A stretch of 64,000 nt of DNA, from the NCBI GenBank assembly GCA_950295325.1, contig OX485804.1, forward strand, positions 6,324,001-6,388,000, given 5' to 3'. A program made the position numbers and the translations under genes. Below the pieces are notes generated by a model. That model was not told the DNA's origin and ran no database searches. It saw nothing but the letters and a program-made list of their open reading frames with translations. Each line of letters begins with the position of its first letter. Positions within the stretch are counted from its first letter, which is position 1. This document shows positions 11,631-24,662 of the stretch, piece after piece. Source of the stretch: Polytrichum commune. Lineage: Eukaryota; Streptophyta; Polytrichopsida; Polytrichales; Polytrichaceae.

Positions 11631-14600
11631 CTAGGCCTTCAAATGCTTATGACACCATAACACGCTGCCACCTATTGCATCTTTTACAAAAAACTGATCC
11701 CCTTCCGCATGTGGATGCATGAGAGGGGCATCACCTACTTGAACATGTGTAACATCAACCTTGTAGTAAAATTCTGGAATAGGTTTGAAATGAAATTTAT
11801 CAATCTCCCATACTCCACTAATTGCTCCAGATGCCACTATCTGGTGTGGTCTCTTGAAATTCAACATTTTCACAACCTGTCCTATACTCAACTGCCCCAA
11901 CCCAACATCCACAACATCTACCAACTGTTATATATATTGAACAAAAAGGTGCATCCAAAAGCACCACCGCTCAACTACCAACATGTGTACCAACTTGGAA
12001 ATTGTGTAACATATCCACATGCCAAGTTGACAACCTATAAACAAATCACATAATAACTAAAGACTAACCTGGTGCACATTGGGCCCTTCATTCTGTGCCT
12101 TTTCCTTTGTCTTCACCGTCCTTCTTTGAAGCTCCTTCTGCACACAAACCCAAAGTGCAATAATTAGTCAATTTTATGTGAGTGGTGGTGAGGGGACATT
12201 GCACAATGTGAACCAGTAGCTCACAAATCCCCTCACCTGCCAACTTAGAATTGCATGACACATGGATGTTTGAAACTTTCATCTTCGAGCTCCGGGTTGT
12301 TCTCCCAACCGCATGTACATTTCCACAATGATCCCCAGCTCCCTGTTTGTTATCAGATAACACACTACGAAATTGGTGACCATCAAGACTACCCAATAGT
12401 TGTTCAAGAAGAGGCCACAACTGCTTTGTCAAGTAATTGTTATCATCAGCAAGGGTTGTCATGTTCTCCACATAGAATGCAGGCGGGATAATGATGTTCG
12501 CAACCGGATTGCACTCCACCAAAGCTTCCATGTGGTCAATGATCAAAGTATTCCCCTCATTCCACTCTGGCCATTGCCCCCACACTTTGGACAAGGGTTT
12601 TTTCCATTTTGACACCCCAATGTTCTCAACAACTTCTTCACATTCCTTTGCTGCCCAACAGAACAATGGTTTGTGGGTATCCAAGTTTGTAAACTTTCGC
12701 ATGATCACGGCCAGTACATCATCCATGTTTGCACTACTCTTGATGCCCCAAAATGCAACTCTGAAGTTTTTAAAGCACTTGTCTATGAACTCTAAAAGAC
12801 ATGGCCTAAACACAATCCGTCGTGTCTTTGACCTCCTAGTCATTCGGATAGAGGTGTTAGGATTAGGCTCTGACAACAGACTGCAATCTAAAAGCGTGCC
12901 ATGGACATTAAAAATCACTAATTTGGGAGGAAAGTGGGTACCAATCCTCTCGATGTCGCTGCTCACCTGGTCACTTGGATGAACCTCTTCACTGGCACTA
13001 GCACCTACTCTGGTAGGAGAATTGTGCTTTTTTTTCTTCCTTGCTTTTCTAGGAGTAAGTCTTTTCCCTGGTGAGACATTCCCACTTGTCCGCTTTCTAC
13101 CATCTGCATTCCCCAAACCTCCACTCCCACCATCCTCACTCACTGATTTTGCACCCCCCTCACCTGCACTCGCCACTACCTTGCACCCACTTCCTACATC
13201 CTTTCCACAAAAAATTCCCCCTTCCAACCCTAAACCTGCTTGGGAAGGAGTGGACTCTCCAACTGGTGCAGCCCCACCTCCTAAACTACTACCTTCAATA
13301 AGTCCACCTCCGGGACTACCATGGCCCTCTATGACACCTCCCTTACTAACATGGCTCTTGCTACCACCCTCTACACTTACACCCGCCCCCATCACACCCT
13401 CCCCAGTCACGTTAGCCACATCAATGGCATCTTCGATACTTACCACCTTGTGGCCATTCTTGCCAGGGGTGTCACCCTCACTACCTGCCCCCGAATACAA
13501 CATAGGATCTAAACTAGGCATATAAGAGTTAGTGTTTTGAGCTGTAGGGGTTGTGGGCTCAAATACCGTCCCTTGGTTACCTAGTTTGTCCATCATAATG
13601 GAGACCATAGATGTCAGGTTAGTGAGGACCAGGGTGTTTTGGTGTAGAGCCTGCTGGTTTGTCTGGGAAGTGTGCAAAACCTCGGATAGATGTTCCTTAA
13701 ATTCTGCGTGCATACTTTCTAATGCACTTATCCGTGCTGCCATCCTTCCAGAGACAGCTTGCTGTTCACATAATAAACATGGTTTTTTATTAGTATGGCA
13801 GAGAATATGCGATGTACAAACTAAAGCACAAATCAAAAATCCATAACACATGATCAGCTGGTTCTTCTCACAAATACAATTGGCTACAATGGAACTAAAA
13901 AATGATTACAATATAACTGTAATCTATCTGAACCCTCAACAGATAAATTACTGAAATATAATTTTAATACGACTACAATATAACTGGACAATGACTCTAA
14001 TAAATCTGCAATTGTATTACTACATAACTATACCATGATTACAACCTGATGTCAAATAATTATTATATACCATGGATCAGACTACATTTTTAAAAAAAAA
14101 CTTACTGATGTACAAGCTCCAGTCTGCTCGGACTCCTGATAATCCTCTGCAATCTCAGTAATCCCTGGGCTCCTTTGCCTTTTTTTCCGCTGTCAAAGCA
14201 AGGCATCTTAGTCAATTACTATAAATATGAAATAAAATAAAATAAACTGCATTTACAAGCTATGGAGTTTAGTACGGACTTACCAATTGTGCTTCTTTTC
14301 CAGCCTTTCCAGCCCTTCCAACATTCGATGTGTTCCTCACATTTTTCCTTGCTTTAGCCATCATCTGGGCCTTTTGCTCTGTCTCAGGGTTCGTCCAATA
14401 CTCACATAACCGTGCCCATTGATCAGGTTCAATAAAAACAGGGCATTCTTTTTTCCCGGACATGTACCAACCTTTCATTTTAGACCTCTCTGTTTTCATC
14501 TGTCTTTTCACAGCATTTTTGAAGCCCAAGTCTGATAGATTATGTTCCACGTACTCAAACTCATTGTCTATGGCGGACCTAAGCTTCTCTACAGAGCTAG

Positions 14601-17600
14601 GATGCTGCAACTTCCACTTTAATATGCTAACATCCAATATCCTAGGAACCAAGCTGCGGAGCGCCTCATCAAACGCATTTTTACCCTCGCACCCGGCATC
14701 TATGCCACCACCCACTTTCACTCTCAATGTGTGTGGTTTTTGCCCTCCTGATCGCCTCAATTCCACTTTAGTTTCTACCTCCTTCCTAGCAACTCTCCTT
14801 AAGGCTCTTGCTTCACTCTCTGGCCGTGCCTTACTGATGTTTTGGGTGCCCTGTGCCATAGGTGGTGGCTGAGGAATCCACGGGCCTGGGTATTGTTGTC
14901 CCATCATCCACGGCATATGTTGTCCCATCAGCCAAGGGCCTTGTTGCCCCATCACAACAGGAGGAGGATCCATGACTTGCCCCATTGCTCTAGATGGTCG
15001 TTGCATGTGTTGCTGCATCAGTCCAGGTTGCATCCATGGAGGTTGCATCCATGGCCATTGAGGCTGGGTGCACGTTGGCGTCGAGGTGTTCACTTGGTGT
15101 ACTCCAACCTAGACCCATCACACCAATATCAATTAGTAAGCTAAAATATACAAACCCAGCCTTGAGGTAATCTGCCAATTAAATGGGCAGAAAGATTACA
15201 ACTTACTTTTTTGGCAGGTGACCTGATTATTTGTCTTCCTCGAGTCTTCTTTGTTGCACTGGAGCCAGCCAAATCGTCCATGCCCTCATGGACTGACTCG
15301 TTGTCCTCATCAGTTTCTGCATTAGTACAAAATATACAGAGGATTAAGGCCACACCAGGGCACTCGCCATGGCACATCAACCACACTTAACATTGGAAAA
15401 CAAGAATATTAAATCAAAGCACTAACTCTAACTTCCCAAATTTGATTATACAAACCACCCACATTTGTGTTTAAGGTATCTCCTAGAAATTAATCCAACA
15501 AATTCCAGACCGCAAAGTAAGTGTTGATGTACCATTATGTGTCGCTAGAAGTCGTGTTGAAGAGAGAAGAAAAACATAGGGAAGCTTGTGCGTAACGAAT
15601 CAAGCATAAGTGTGTTTTCAGCCATGTCAATATTACCTGTGACTAACCTATGACTAAACTCTGAGTGACTATCCAATGACTAACTTTTGAGAAACCTATG
15701 TCTAACCCATGTCTAACCAATGACTAACCAATGACTAACCAACGACCAACCAATGGCCAACCAATTACTAACCATTGACTACCCATACCCACCTATTTGT
15801 TAGCCAGTTAACCCCTTGGTTAGGCAGTTCTTAAGTCCCAAATATTTTGTGGCAAACTCTCTTGTTGGGTATGACATGAAGCTTATTGAATTCTTAGCAG
15901 TTTGTTAAGCCCCATACAAAGCATGGCAAAAACATCCACATAAATGTCAGGTACTGTGCACATTGCCTCTCCAAGATTTCATAAACTACTTCTCTCTATC
16001 TAAACTGTTTGTCTGCACAAACTCCTAAACCCCACCCACACAGCAAAACAAATTCTACAATTTATCACAAAGCTAAAAATTATAGCCACTTTGCATGAAA
16101 CCCAAAGCAAACATCCAGACGTGTACAATGGTTAACTTCCACATATGCCTACCTCCCTAGCATTTCGCCTCCATCAGCAAGTTCTTACCTGCATTTTGAC
16201 ACCTAGACTTAACCCTAAACACATACCAAATTTCAAAAATCCCCTCACCCCTCACCCATCACCTTGCACCCAAATCCACTTACATGCATCTCAACCCTTT
16301 TTATGACCCTAAACAAGCAAGTTCACACATTAGTCATATTCCACATCGAAGGCTTTTTAGGAATTAAAAAAACCAGCAAGCATGAAGACTAATTCAATCT
16401 CGGATTACTGTACAGTGGCTAACTTCCACATATGGCTAACTAGAGGAGGAGACTGTACATTTGCACCTTGGCGATGTGTTTGTAGCCTTAGTTTTTTAAA
16501 GCAGAACCAAGAACATCACGCTTGCATCACTTCCATTTCAAGAGATAGACACATAGAAAGTAAATTTGCAAGGCCCCAATCTTCTACTACAAAGCACGTA
16601 GACCCCCCAATCAGCAACCCTGCAAAAGTGCATACACTCAAGGGGAGCATCCTAAAACCAGCAAGGACACACTTCACTCACTCCCCATTCCCACCCTTGC
16701 AAGAAACCCTCAACTTGAAAACCATAGATCCATTCCACTTCAACATCCTAAACCCACAATTACCCTACACCAACAACAGTGCATACCCTCAACCCCCCTA
16801 ACCCCAATCCAGCAACATCACTTTTGAATCTCTCCCCTCATCACCCTTATCACTTACAATGAAACCCTCAAGTTCACTCTATAGTCAAGCACACTCCAAG
16901 CACAACACTGCTACACTAAGATCCATTCGGATTCAACATCCAAACCCCACAATTACCCTAAACCAGCAAGTGTGCATACCCTCAACCCCCCTAACCCCAA
17001 GCCAACAACATCACTGGCGAATCTCTCCCACAATCACCCTAATCACTTACAATGAAACCCTCAAGTTCACTCTACAGTCAAGCACACTCCAAGCACAACA
17101 CTACAAAACTAAGATCCATTCGGATTCAACATCCAAACCCCACAATTACCCTAAACCAGCAAGTGTGCATACCCTCAACCCCCCTAACCCCAAACCAGCA
17201 AGATCACTTTTGAATCTCTCCCCTCATCACCCTTATCACTTACAATGAAACCCTGAACTTCATTCTACAAAGAGTCTATTTCAATGCATCCATAAACCCA
17301 CAATTACCCTAAAACACTTACACCATTCACTAGAACACAAGCACACCAATTGTTTGGGGTTAGATGACTTACCTGGAATGTAGTCTTCCTCTGTCTTAGT
17401 CTCAGCTGATTCCTCCTCTGCTGCCATGTCGTTGTAGGCATGCACTGGAGAGTTCTTCACCACACCTATCCTTGCGCTTCGACGACTTGGAATGGGTTTA
17501 GGGTTTGGTGCTTCAACTAGGCGTGGACGAGGGTTTCGGGCACTTTGCAGCTCGCGCCTGGCAAGGACCAAGAATTTCCAACAACCCACTTGTTAACAAT

Positions 17601-18303
17601 GCGGCCAGGACATGCACACACTATCCCTCTAAACCATGCATCTACTAGATAAGAAAGAGATAGGGGAGAAACAACGTCGAGACGAACTGGGCGCTCCCGA
17701 AAGTGATAGGGTTCGAAAAGGTCGTGGGTTTCTGGACGCTCCCGCAAAAGAAGGGGAGAGACGAAATCTCCACCGCCCAGGTAGGATCTTGGAGTAGGTG
17801 GCATGCCAACATGGCCAGCCACGTCTTCACACTTAGGTGTGTGCGTTGGCACCATCCATGGAGATGGCCCGTAAAAACGACACAACTATGTCTTAGTCGA
17901 CCCATGCAAGTCCAGGAGGTGTCAACATGAAAGCAAGTTGAGGAGGAGTCACTTGGATTTTGGCCGACACTAGGCAAGAATGGACATAGCATATTGTTGC
18001 GAGTAAACGACACAAACCTGCACTCGTTGCTCATCAACTGGGTATGACATTGGAGCTCACATATAGTTATTGGATGACTTACAATGCTCTTGCTGCCTCC
18101 TCCACTGGCCTGAACATCGCCTGTATTTCGGCGACACATTTGTCGCGCGCCATCTCATACTCTCCCTTCACTAGGCCGGTAGCAACTTCTACATTCAAGG
18201 TATGTAAGCTCTCCACATTTGTTGCAGCACTATTTAAAGCAGGTTTTATAGGCGACCGCACAGAGTCGATGCTGTAGTCACATCCCTTTTCTCTACCTGC
18301 CAT
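11631..18303 (-). CDS. CACTA ORF1: Transposase_24-type protein with an FCP1-like HAD exon
   Basis: Hand-spliced exons on the minus strand: 18303-18083, 17557-17373, 15316-15207, 15108-14284, 14189-14106, 13761-12237, 12137-12069 and 11924-11631. Nearly all have GTAAGT-type donors and compatible phases. Exon 4 has a Gln/Met/Pro-rich start and ends in an En/Spm Transposase_24-like region (HNLSDLGFKNAVKRQM...DQWARLCEYW). Exon 6 has a coiled coil (ISALESMHAEFKEHL), a Gly/Ser-rich linker, then an FCP1/NIF-like HAD domain (LVIFNVHGTLLDCS ... FWGIKSSA ... LIIDHMEAL). Its catalytic nucleophile Asp is Asn, so it is probably not an active phosphatase. Exon 8 resembles the DUF8039 end of other CACTA proteins (FVKDAIGGSVLW). 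With exon 6 the frame stops at 12088 (about 999 residues); skipping exon 6 keeps the frame through exon 8 (about 595 residues). Exon assignment is inference. Confidence 0.72.
15640..15795. repeat. ATGACTAACCA-type short tandem repeat
   Basis: About ten diverged copies of an 11-13 bp unit (ATGACTAACCA, ATGTCTAACC, ACGACCAACCA) within a CACTA ORF1 intron. The TGACTA core also occurs in the element's subterminal regions. Confidence 0.75.
16620..17290. repeat. 193-bp tandem repeat inside the CACTA element
   Basis: The block 'AACCAGCAAGTGTGCATACC' at 16961 recurs at 17154, a 193-bp period. More diverged units lie at about 16650-16810 and, in part, at about 17225-17290. Units carry 'TTACAATGAAACCCT' and 'ATCCATTCGGATTCAACATCC'. 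It lies in the ORF1 intron between exons at 17373 and 15316. Plus-strand ORFs across it are by-products of the repeat. Confidence 0.85.
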
Positions 18304-18892
18304 TTCCTCAGTACACTCAAATTCCCTAGTAAACTACAAAGGTCTCAAACCCACACAACTTCCCTTCTCTGATACCTTGGACCTCTATTGCTTGAACATC
18401 TCTCCTCATGTATCTGACATAGCATTTGGCATTCCCAGTAGATTAAAAAAAGAGTTTAAACAACTACAGCTGTGGTCATAGCACCCAATTGTCACCCATA
18501 CTTACACACCAAGGTAATGCCCTACTCCACTGCCGTATTGATATGTATGTATCAGTGCTGGCTACCATGTATGTAACCGGAGTTGGTATTGCACTGTTGT
18601 AGGTATAGGGTTAAAGATAAACCCGGCAACCCAAAACCCTAGCCCTAACCCCGTACGACTACAGAATCACTTTATTATTGTCCACGTCATGTAAACAATG
18701 ACTAAACACCAACTCTAATTAAGGTCAACAATGAGTTGTTAACAACTATAATATTACTCTAACAAATCGTTTGTCAAAGCGACAATACACCCCTAGAAAT
18801 GACTAATAAACAACTATATACTCTGCAATGATAAATGCGTACACCTTTGCCAAACAGCGCATCGTAGAAACTTTTGGAACAGTCTGTAGTCG

Positions 18893-18900
18893 TATATAAA
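18893..18900 (+). promoter_or_regulatory. Candidate TATA box for the TNP2 gene
   Basis: TATATAAA lies 135 bp before the chosen ATG, in the 730-bp spacer between the divergent ORF1 and TNP2 genes. A TTGCAG acceptor-like site just before the ATG hints at a short leader intron. Confidence 0.4.
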
Positions 18901-19034
18901 TCCATTTATACTTCAGTTAGGCAGGTAGCCATATGGGTCATAGTTAATTTGGTCAACTGCACACACTATACAGCATGCAAAACTATTTAGGTGTGTAATT
19001 GCTAATAGAAATAATCTATATGATTGCAGTTGGC

Positions 19035-22000
19035 ATGGAGGAGAGGAGACTCCCCATTAGCGATAAGAGGAGGCAACAATTGCGAGATGATAGGCTTTGG
19101 AAAAGAGAGCAACAAAGGGCTGTATTCTACAATTTGAGGAGAATTCACTGTCCATGCGGCAAGTGTAAAGGCCGTGTTCAGTGCTCATTGGAAAAAGTCA
19201 AGGACCACCTAATCCAACATGGGAGGGAACCCTTATATAGAATATGGAGAGGGCCAGGTGACAGAGACTCGTCCGATGAGGAGTGGGAACAAGAATTCAA
19301 GACACCTCATAGAACATTTGAAAATGCAAAAATGGATGCAGGATTTGAAGTGCGTTCAATGGTGGAAGATGCATTTCAAGAAATAGACGAGCAACAACAC
19401 CCATTGGAAGAAACAATACAGGAAATTGTCATGGATGCATTCAATGTAGTGGATGGCCTACAAGAGGATGCAAATGATGATTCGGATGATGAAGAACCTA
19501 TGGGGGATTTGGGCATTGAGGAAGACAATTATGATGCCCCACATGATTTAGAGGATGCAATCCAAGAATTGTATGGTGGAGCAAAGTCATCCGTATTGGC
19601 CGCCACAATTTTGATCATGACCCTTTGTACTATTCATGGGGTGAGCAACAAGTTCGCCGATCAACTATTTGCTCTTTTCCGCCTACACCTTCTTCCTGGT
19701 GAGAACCGACTACCTAAGAATTACCATGCCGCAAAGTCAATGATTAGAAAATTGGGCTTAAATTACCACACCATCCACGCATGTATAGGAGGGTGTGTGT
19801 TGTTTAGAGGGCCTTATGAAAAAGCTGTCCGTTGTCCTAAGTGCAACAAAGCATGGTACAAAGACGAGGCCACCCAAAAACGACCTTGGAAAGTACTTAG
19901 ACATTTTCCATTGATTCCTAGATTAAAATGTATGTTTCGAACACCGGCAATATCCGAGCTTATGGTATGGCATTCAAAAAATAGAAGCACAGACGGTATG
20001 GTAAGACATCCATGTGACTCCAAGGCATGGAACCATGTGCATGAAAATGTTGATCCTATATTTGGCCAAGAACCTCGAAATGTGCATATGGGACTTGTTA
20101 CAGATGGTGTGAATCCCTTCAAGCTTCAACGCTCCACATGGTCTACTTGGCCAGTGATGTTGCTTAATTACAACATCCCTCCGTGGTTGACAACCAAGAA
20201 ATTTTTTGTCATGTTAGTATTGCTTATACCCGGAAAACAGTCCGTTACTTCTCAGTTTTTTGACGTGTATTTGGCACCATTAGTAGAAGAATTGCAACAG
20301 TTATGGAAAGGGGTGTTAGCATATGATGTCATGAAAGAGGTAGGGAGTCGAACTTTCAAATTAAGAGCAATGTTATTATGGACAATACACGATTTTCCAG
20401 GGTATGGGACAGTAGCAGGCGTCGCACACCAAGGGTATGTTGCGTGCCCAGTGTGTGGACCAGATTTTAGGGGTGAACATTCTCTTGAGCTTGGGAAACA
20501 AACATATACGGATACACGAAGATGGTTTCCACATGATGACCCATGGAGATTGCCAAGAATGAAAGATCATTTTAACGGCCGCATGGAAGAACGAGGACCT
20601 CCCAAAGTTGTCACGGGATACGAGCAAGCAGAGCGGGGAGTTCAATACCAAGACTGGCTAGGAAATAGGAACAAGGATGGTAGTGATGGAGATCCCTCAA
20701 AAATTCATGGAGTGAAGAGACGAAGCATGCTACATGATTTGCCGTATTGGAAGGTAAATACTTTTACATTCTCATTTCCAAATTCGGGGACAGTATACCA
20801 TGGTAGTTATTTGATGCAGGAAAAATAGCACTTTAATGTCAAGCCTCAAATCGTAGTACATGTGCATTTGATTTTTGCCCCTTATTTTCATGGTTTAGGC
20901 TTCTAAACGTTTGTTATACTGTTTTTGAGTCAGGACCTTCTTATTCGATACACATTGGACGTTATGCATTGTGAACAAAATCTATCGAAAAACATATTGA
21001 AGACAATTACAGGGCATAAGGATACAGTGAAAGTAAGACGTGATCTTCAACGGCGGGGAATTAGGAAACACCTTTGGCTAACTAGCAATCCCAAAAAACA
21101 AGGGAAAATGTTAAAACCTATAGCGCCATATGTGTTTACTACCGAAGAGTTCGATATATTTGCTAGCACTATTGAATCTTTGAAAACACCTTCAGGCCAC
21201 ATAGCCAACATATCTCAATACATACGGAAGAAGAATTTTGAGGGACTAAAGTCACATGATTACCATGTACTTATGCAACAAATATTGCCGTTAGGATTAA
21301 GAGGTTTATTACAACCCGGCCCAAGAATGGCAGTGATGAGGATTTCCAAGGTATTTCGTAGAATATGTAACAAAGTGTGGAATCCAAGTGATTTTGAGGG
21401 ACTTCGTGTTGACGTTGCGCGGAGTATGGCACTCTTAGAGATGCATTTCCCTCCCTCTTTTTTTGATATAATGACTCACTTGGTGTATCACCTAGTGGAG
21501 GAATTGGATTTGTGTGGACCTGTATCTACAAGGTGGATGTACCCTATTGAAAGGTACATGAAAACCTTAAAGCACTATGTCCGCAATATGGCAAGACCCG
21601 AGGCTTCTATGGCGGAGGGGTATGTGAAGGATGAGTGTCTTGGTTTCATTACAGAGTACTTGCAACGGTTTGAGGTTGTCGACCGACGAGTTTGGGATGC
21701 CGATGAAGAATACGGAGATGCTGAGGAGGTTCTTGAGGGGGCGGGAGCAGGTTATGTCATGAGTCCTCCTTTGAGAGAACTTGCTCATCAATATGTTTTG
21801 ACAAACATATCTCTTTTGGAACCTTGGCATCGGTGAGTATCTACAATATAGTCACTCTGTAGTTATATGTTATAGTTATATATTAGTGGATAGTAGTTGT
21901 CTATGACTATATATTCATAACCATACAAGTAGATGCTCAATGACTGTTATATGACTAGGATATGACACCTTAATGATAAACATGTGATTCATATACTAAT

Positions 22001-22694
22001 ATAAGTATGTTGTGTCAGGCAGTGGAGGGAAGAACATGATGCAAATCCCGGCATCCCACCATTTGATGTTTGGGTTAGAAGAGCAGTGCACAACCATCCT
22101 CATGATTCCTCCAATAGTGACGACATGGACAAAATTTTGTTGTGTAGCAGGCCATCCCAAAAAGCCACACGGTATACGAGGATGCGCGCATTTGGAAACC
22201 ATTTTCGAGTGCAAGATTCACAATCCGCATTGTTGCAAACATACGATAGTGGGATTGCCTCAATATTTGAAATGCCAGCTGTTGATTCAGAATCTAAGGT
22301 GTCATTAAATTATGTGGGAGTGCTTCAAGATATATTGAAGTTGGATTATGGTCCATTGCGGACTCCAATAATTCTTTTTCGATGCGAGTGGTTGAAAAGA
22401 GAAGACAATCGTGGAAATCCAACTTATGTGCAGGATGATGCAGGGTTTATGGTGGTGAACTTTCAGCACAAACTACCCAAGATGTCGGAGCCATTTATTT
22501 TTCCAAGTCAAGCTACACAGGTTTTTTTCTCCGATGATGTTAAAAAACCAGGTTGGAAGGTAGTTTTGCGAAAGGAGGCACGGTCAAGAAGAGAAGAACA
22601 AGACACATTAGATGTTTTTATTTCGACACGTTTAGAAGTTGATGGCATGAGTCCTCCTGAGCGTGTGCCTCCCCCCCCATTACAGTCTCTCTAG
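19035..22694 (+). CDS. CACTA TNP2 transposase (Transposase_21 / DUF4218 / DUF4216)
   Basis: Three exons: 19035-20753, 20934-21832 and 22019-22694, with matching phases and about 1,097 residues. The first junction recreates the family's WKDLLIRYTLDVMHCEQN. Residues about 30-75 are a Transpos_assoc-type zinc motif (CPCGKC...HLIQHG). Transposase_21 follows with acidic positions in GLVTDGVNPF (near 352) and WTIHDFPGYGTVAG (near 448), and CPVCGPD near 470. DUF4218 (VFRRICNKVWNPSDF...PIERYMKTLKHYVRN) and a DUF4216-like end (VVNFQHKLP) complete the usual order. I see no stop or frameshift, so it could encode an active enzyme that cuts and moves the element. The start at 19035 follows an acceptor-like TTGCAG and precedes the first conserved residues. 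Confidence 0.93.
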
Positions 22695-22949
22695 TAGGGG
22701 CAATCGAATTATCAGACAAGGATAATATGTTGGCAATAGCAAAGTTTAAAGATTGACAAAAAATTAGATAGGCTGCAGTTTCTGTATTGTTTTTCTCATA
22801 TGGATGAGTATTACCCATAAACCCAAATATGGGAGCAAACTCATGTAAAGGGGACTATAATGTTCAAATGTAAGTTGTGAGCGAAAGGTCACCATAGGTG
22901 TGAGTAGGCTTAGATTTGAAACCCCTGCAAATGGACTTACAGTTTTCAA

Positions 22950-24143
22950 TAGCCGTATATGACTACACAATGAGTCAAGTCCGTCCAGACAATTACTTTA
23001 TTGCAACTACAATGACCATAAACCCTATCATTGCTTACGTGGCAGGACACACCCAATTGAAGAAGCACTCATTAATGACTAACTCTGAAATTTATGTAGG
23101 ATAGCATATTAGTATGCCACTGTTATAATGTCCAATATGCTGACGTGGCAAGTTTTAGGGTTTATTAAACACCTCCTTTCATAAAAGAAAAAGAAATCTC
23201 CTGACAGATGTTGTATGGACATTTATAAATGAGCTACCAAGAGTACAGAATCTACCAATATAAATCTTCACATCCAAATGTAAACCACTGTAGATTGTGC
23301 CACTATAGTCTCCATGAAATACAATAAGAGATACTCACTTTAAACATCTAAACCCTAAATTTGTGCCGTACTTGGTTTGTAAACCCTTAACCCTAATCAA
23401 TGATGGGAACCATAAATTAGGGAGTGTATATGTGAATTTCTAATAGCACGTTCACAACCTTAGTTTAGCATGCTGCATAAGGTACATGCGATTTGGATGT
23501 ATTTTAAATTGCATAGTAGGAAGGCCCAAACACATAATAAAAGAATTGTACAGAAGTTATCATACTAAATGATGACTTGTCGCAGTGTGTTCCAAATTAG
23601 ATGCCCCATATAAAAGAATAACAAGAAAATGTATGCTCGACGACTAATATAGGGTATAGGGAATAGGGGGTCTATGCCACATCAATTACCTTAAAACTTC
23701 AAAAGTCGTTGAGGTAGTCATACTAGTCATTTTTATGACACGTCATTACTACCGACAGTGTTGAGAAATATCCCTAAAACTTCATTTTCACGTCATTTAA
23801 TATGCACAAATGCCCCGCCATATACATTCTATTAAAGAGTCATATTGAAGACGTCATAGTGAAATGACAATAAAATAATGACTTAAACAACCCCACGTCA
23901 TCATCCTCTATCCACGTCATCCAAGAGTGGATGAAGTGGATGATATACTGTGCACAGAAAATATGGATGATGTGAGGTCTTCAATAGAGCTCATCGATGA
24001 GAATTTTAAATGACTGCAAAATGACAAACGAGTTGGACACGTCATGACTTGTAAGTTAGGTAGGTGCAGTAGTCATTTAGATAGTTGTTTAGGACAATGA
24101 GTCATTGATACCATGGTTGGAATGGACAAGGTTTCTTCTAGTG
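22950..24143. repeat. CACTA right subterminal repeat region
   Basis: Contains CACGTCAT/TGACGTGG cores (near 23036, 23144, 23740, 23790, 23893, 23916 and 24040) plus ATGACTA words, mirroring the left end. 'GTTTAGGACA' near 24090 is shared with 10580. Confidence 0.6.
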
Positions 24144-24178
24144 CTTGTCATGAATTCTTCTTAGTTTAGAATTCCCCT

Positions 24179-24424
24179 TTGATATCTCACTTTGAGCATG
24201 GCCATTCTGCACTTATTGAGTGCTTGAAGATTGGTGAAGCAACTCTCAACAATTTGAGATTTGAAAGAAGGATTGTGAAGTTTCAAACTCATGGAACCTA
24301 CAAGTTTAAGCTCCCAACTCGAGCTCTAGTGCAAAGGGACCTAGCTTTTGGTTATATCTTTGTTCAAAGTGATAGAGACAACAACATTAAAAGAGGTAGT
24401 CTGCTAGTTACAATGCGTGTATGA
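24179..24424 (+). CDS. Unrecognised 81-residue ORF in pseudogene intron
   Basis: An open frame starting 36 bp beyond the CACTA right end, inside what was intron 2 of the thaumatin-like pseudogene. I recognise no domain. The corresponding intron at 53267-53941 lacks it, so it may be a fragment of an inserted element rather than a gene. Confidence 0.2.
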   Translation: MISHFEHGHSALIECLKIGEATLNNLRFERRIVKFQTHGTYKFKLPTRALVQRDLAFGYIFVQSDRDNNIKRGSLLVTMRV

Positions 24425-24573
24425 TTTAGTGTGGCCCACACTATTCATCATCAACAAACATAAATGGTCTTGCAATCAATGGGTGACATAGGACACTTGC
24501 TATATCAGAACAAGTCATGCAAGCCACTCTAATTATCAACATGGCACATCAATTTAAATACCACACGAATTCA

Positions 24574-24605
24574 TATAGATAGATAGACAAATAGATAGAT
24601 AGATA
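24574..24605. repeat. (ATAG)n microsatellite
   Basis: About seven ATAG units with one interruption (ACAA). Confidence 0.85.
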
Positions 24606-24662
24606 ATGTAGCCACGGCAGTTAGACACATGACCATAATTTGCACATGATTGATAATCTTAC

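Larger units (their letters stand above)
10463..24143 (+). mobile_element. Complete CACTA (En/Spm) DNA transposon, 13.7 kb
   Basis: Starts CACTAGTAGAA and ends TTCTTCTAGTG (reverse complement CACTAGAAGAA), giving 11-bp terminal inverted repeats with one mismatch. CTT flanks both ends (10460-10462 and 24144-24146), the 3-bp target duplication expected of CACTA. Inside are a TNP2-type transposase on the plus strand and a divergent ORF1 gene on the minus strand, with repeat-rich subterminal regions. It sits in intron 2 of the thaumatin-like pseudogene. Both genes look splice-competent, so the element may be autonomous or recently so. Confidence 0.95.

Noticed and set aside
12255-13846. Plus-strand ORFs at 12255-13846 (up to 167 codons)
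   Set aside because: They are opposite-strand shadows of the Gly/Ser-rich and HAD-coding exon of CACTA ORF1, which has splice and motif support.
16382-17248. Plus-strand Pro/Ser/His-rich ORFs
   Set aside because: They arise from the 193-bp tandem repeat in an ORF1 intron and repeat with its period.
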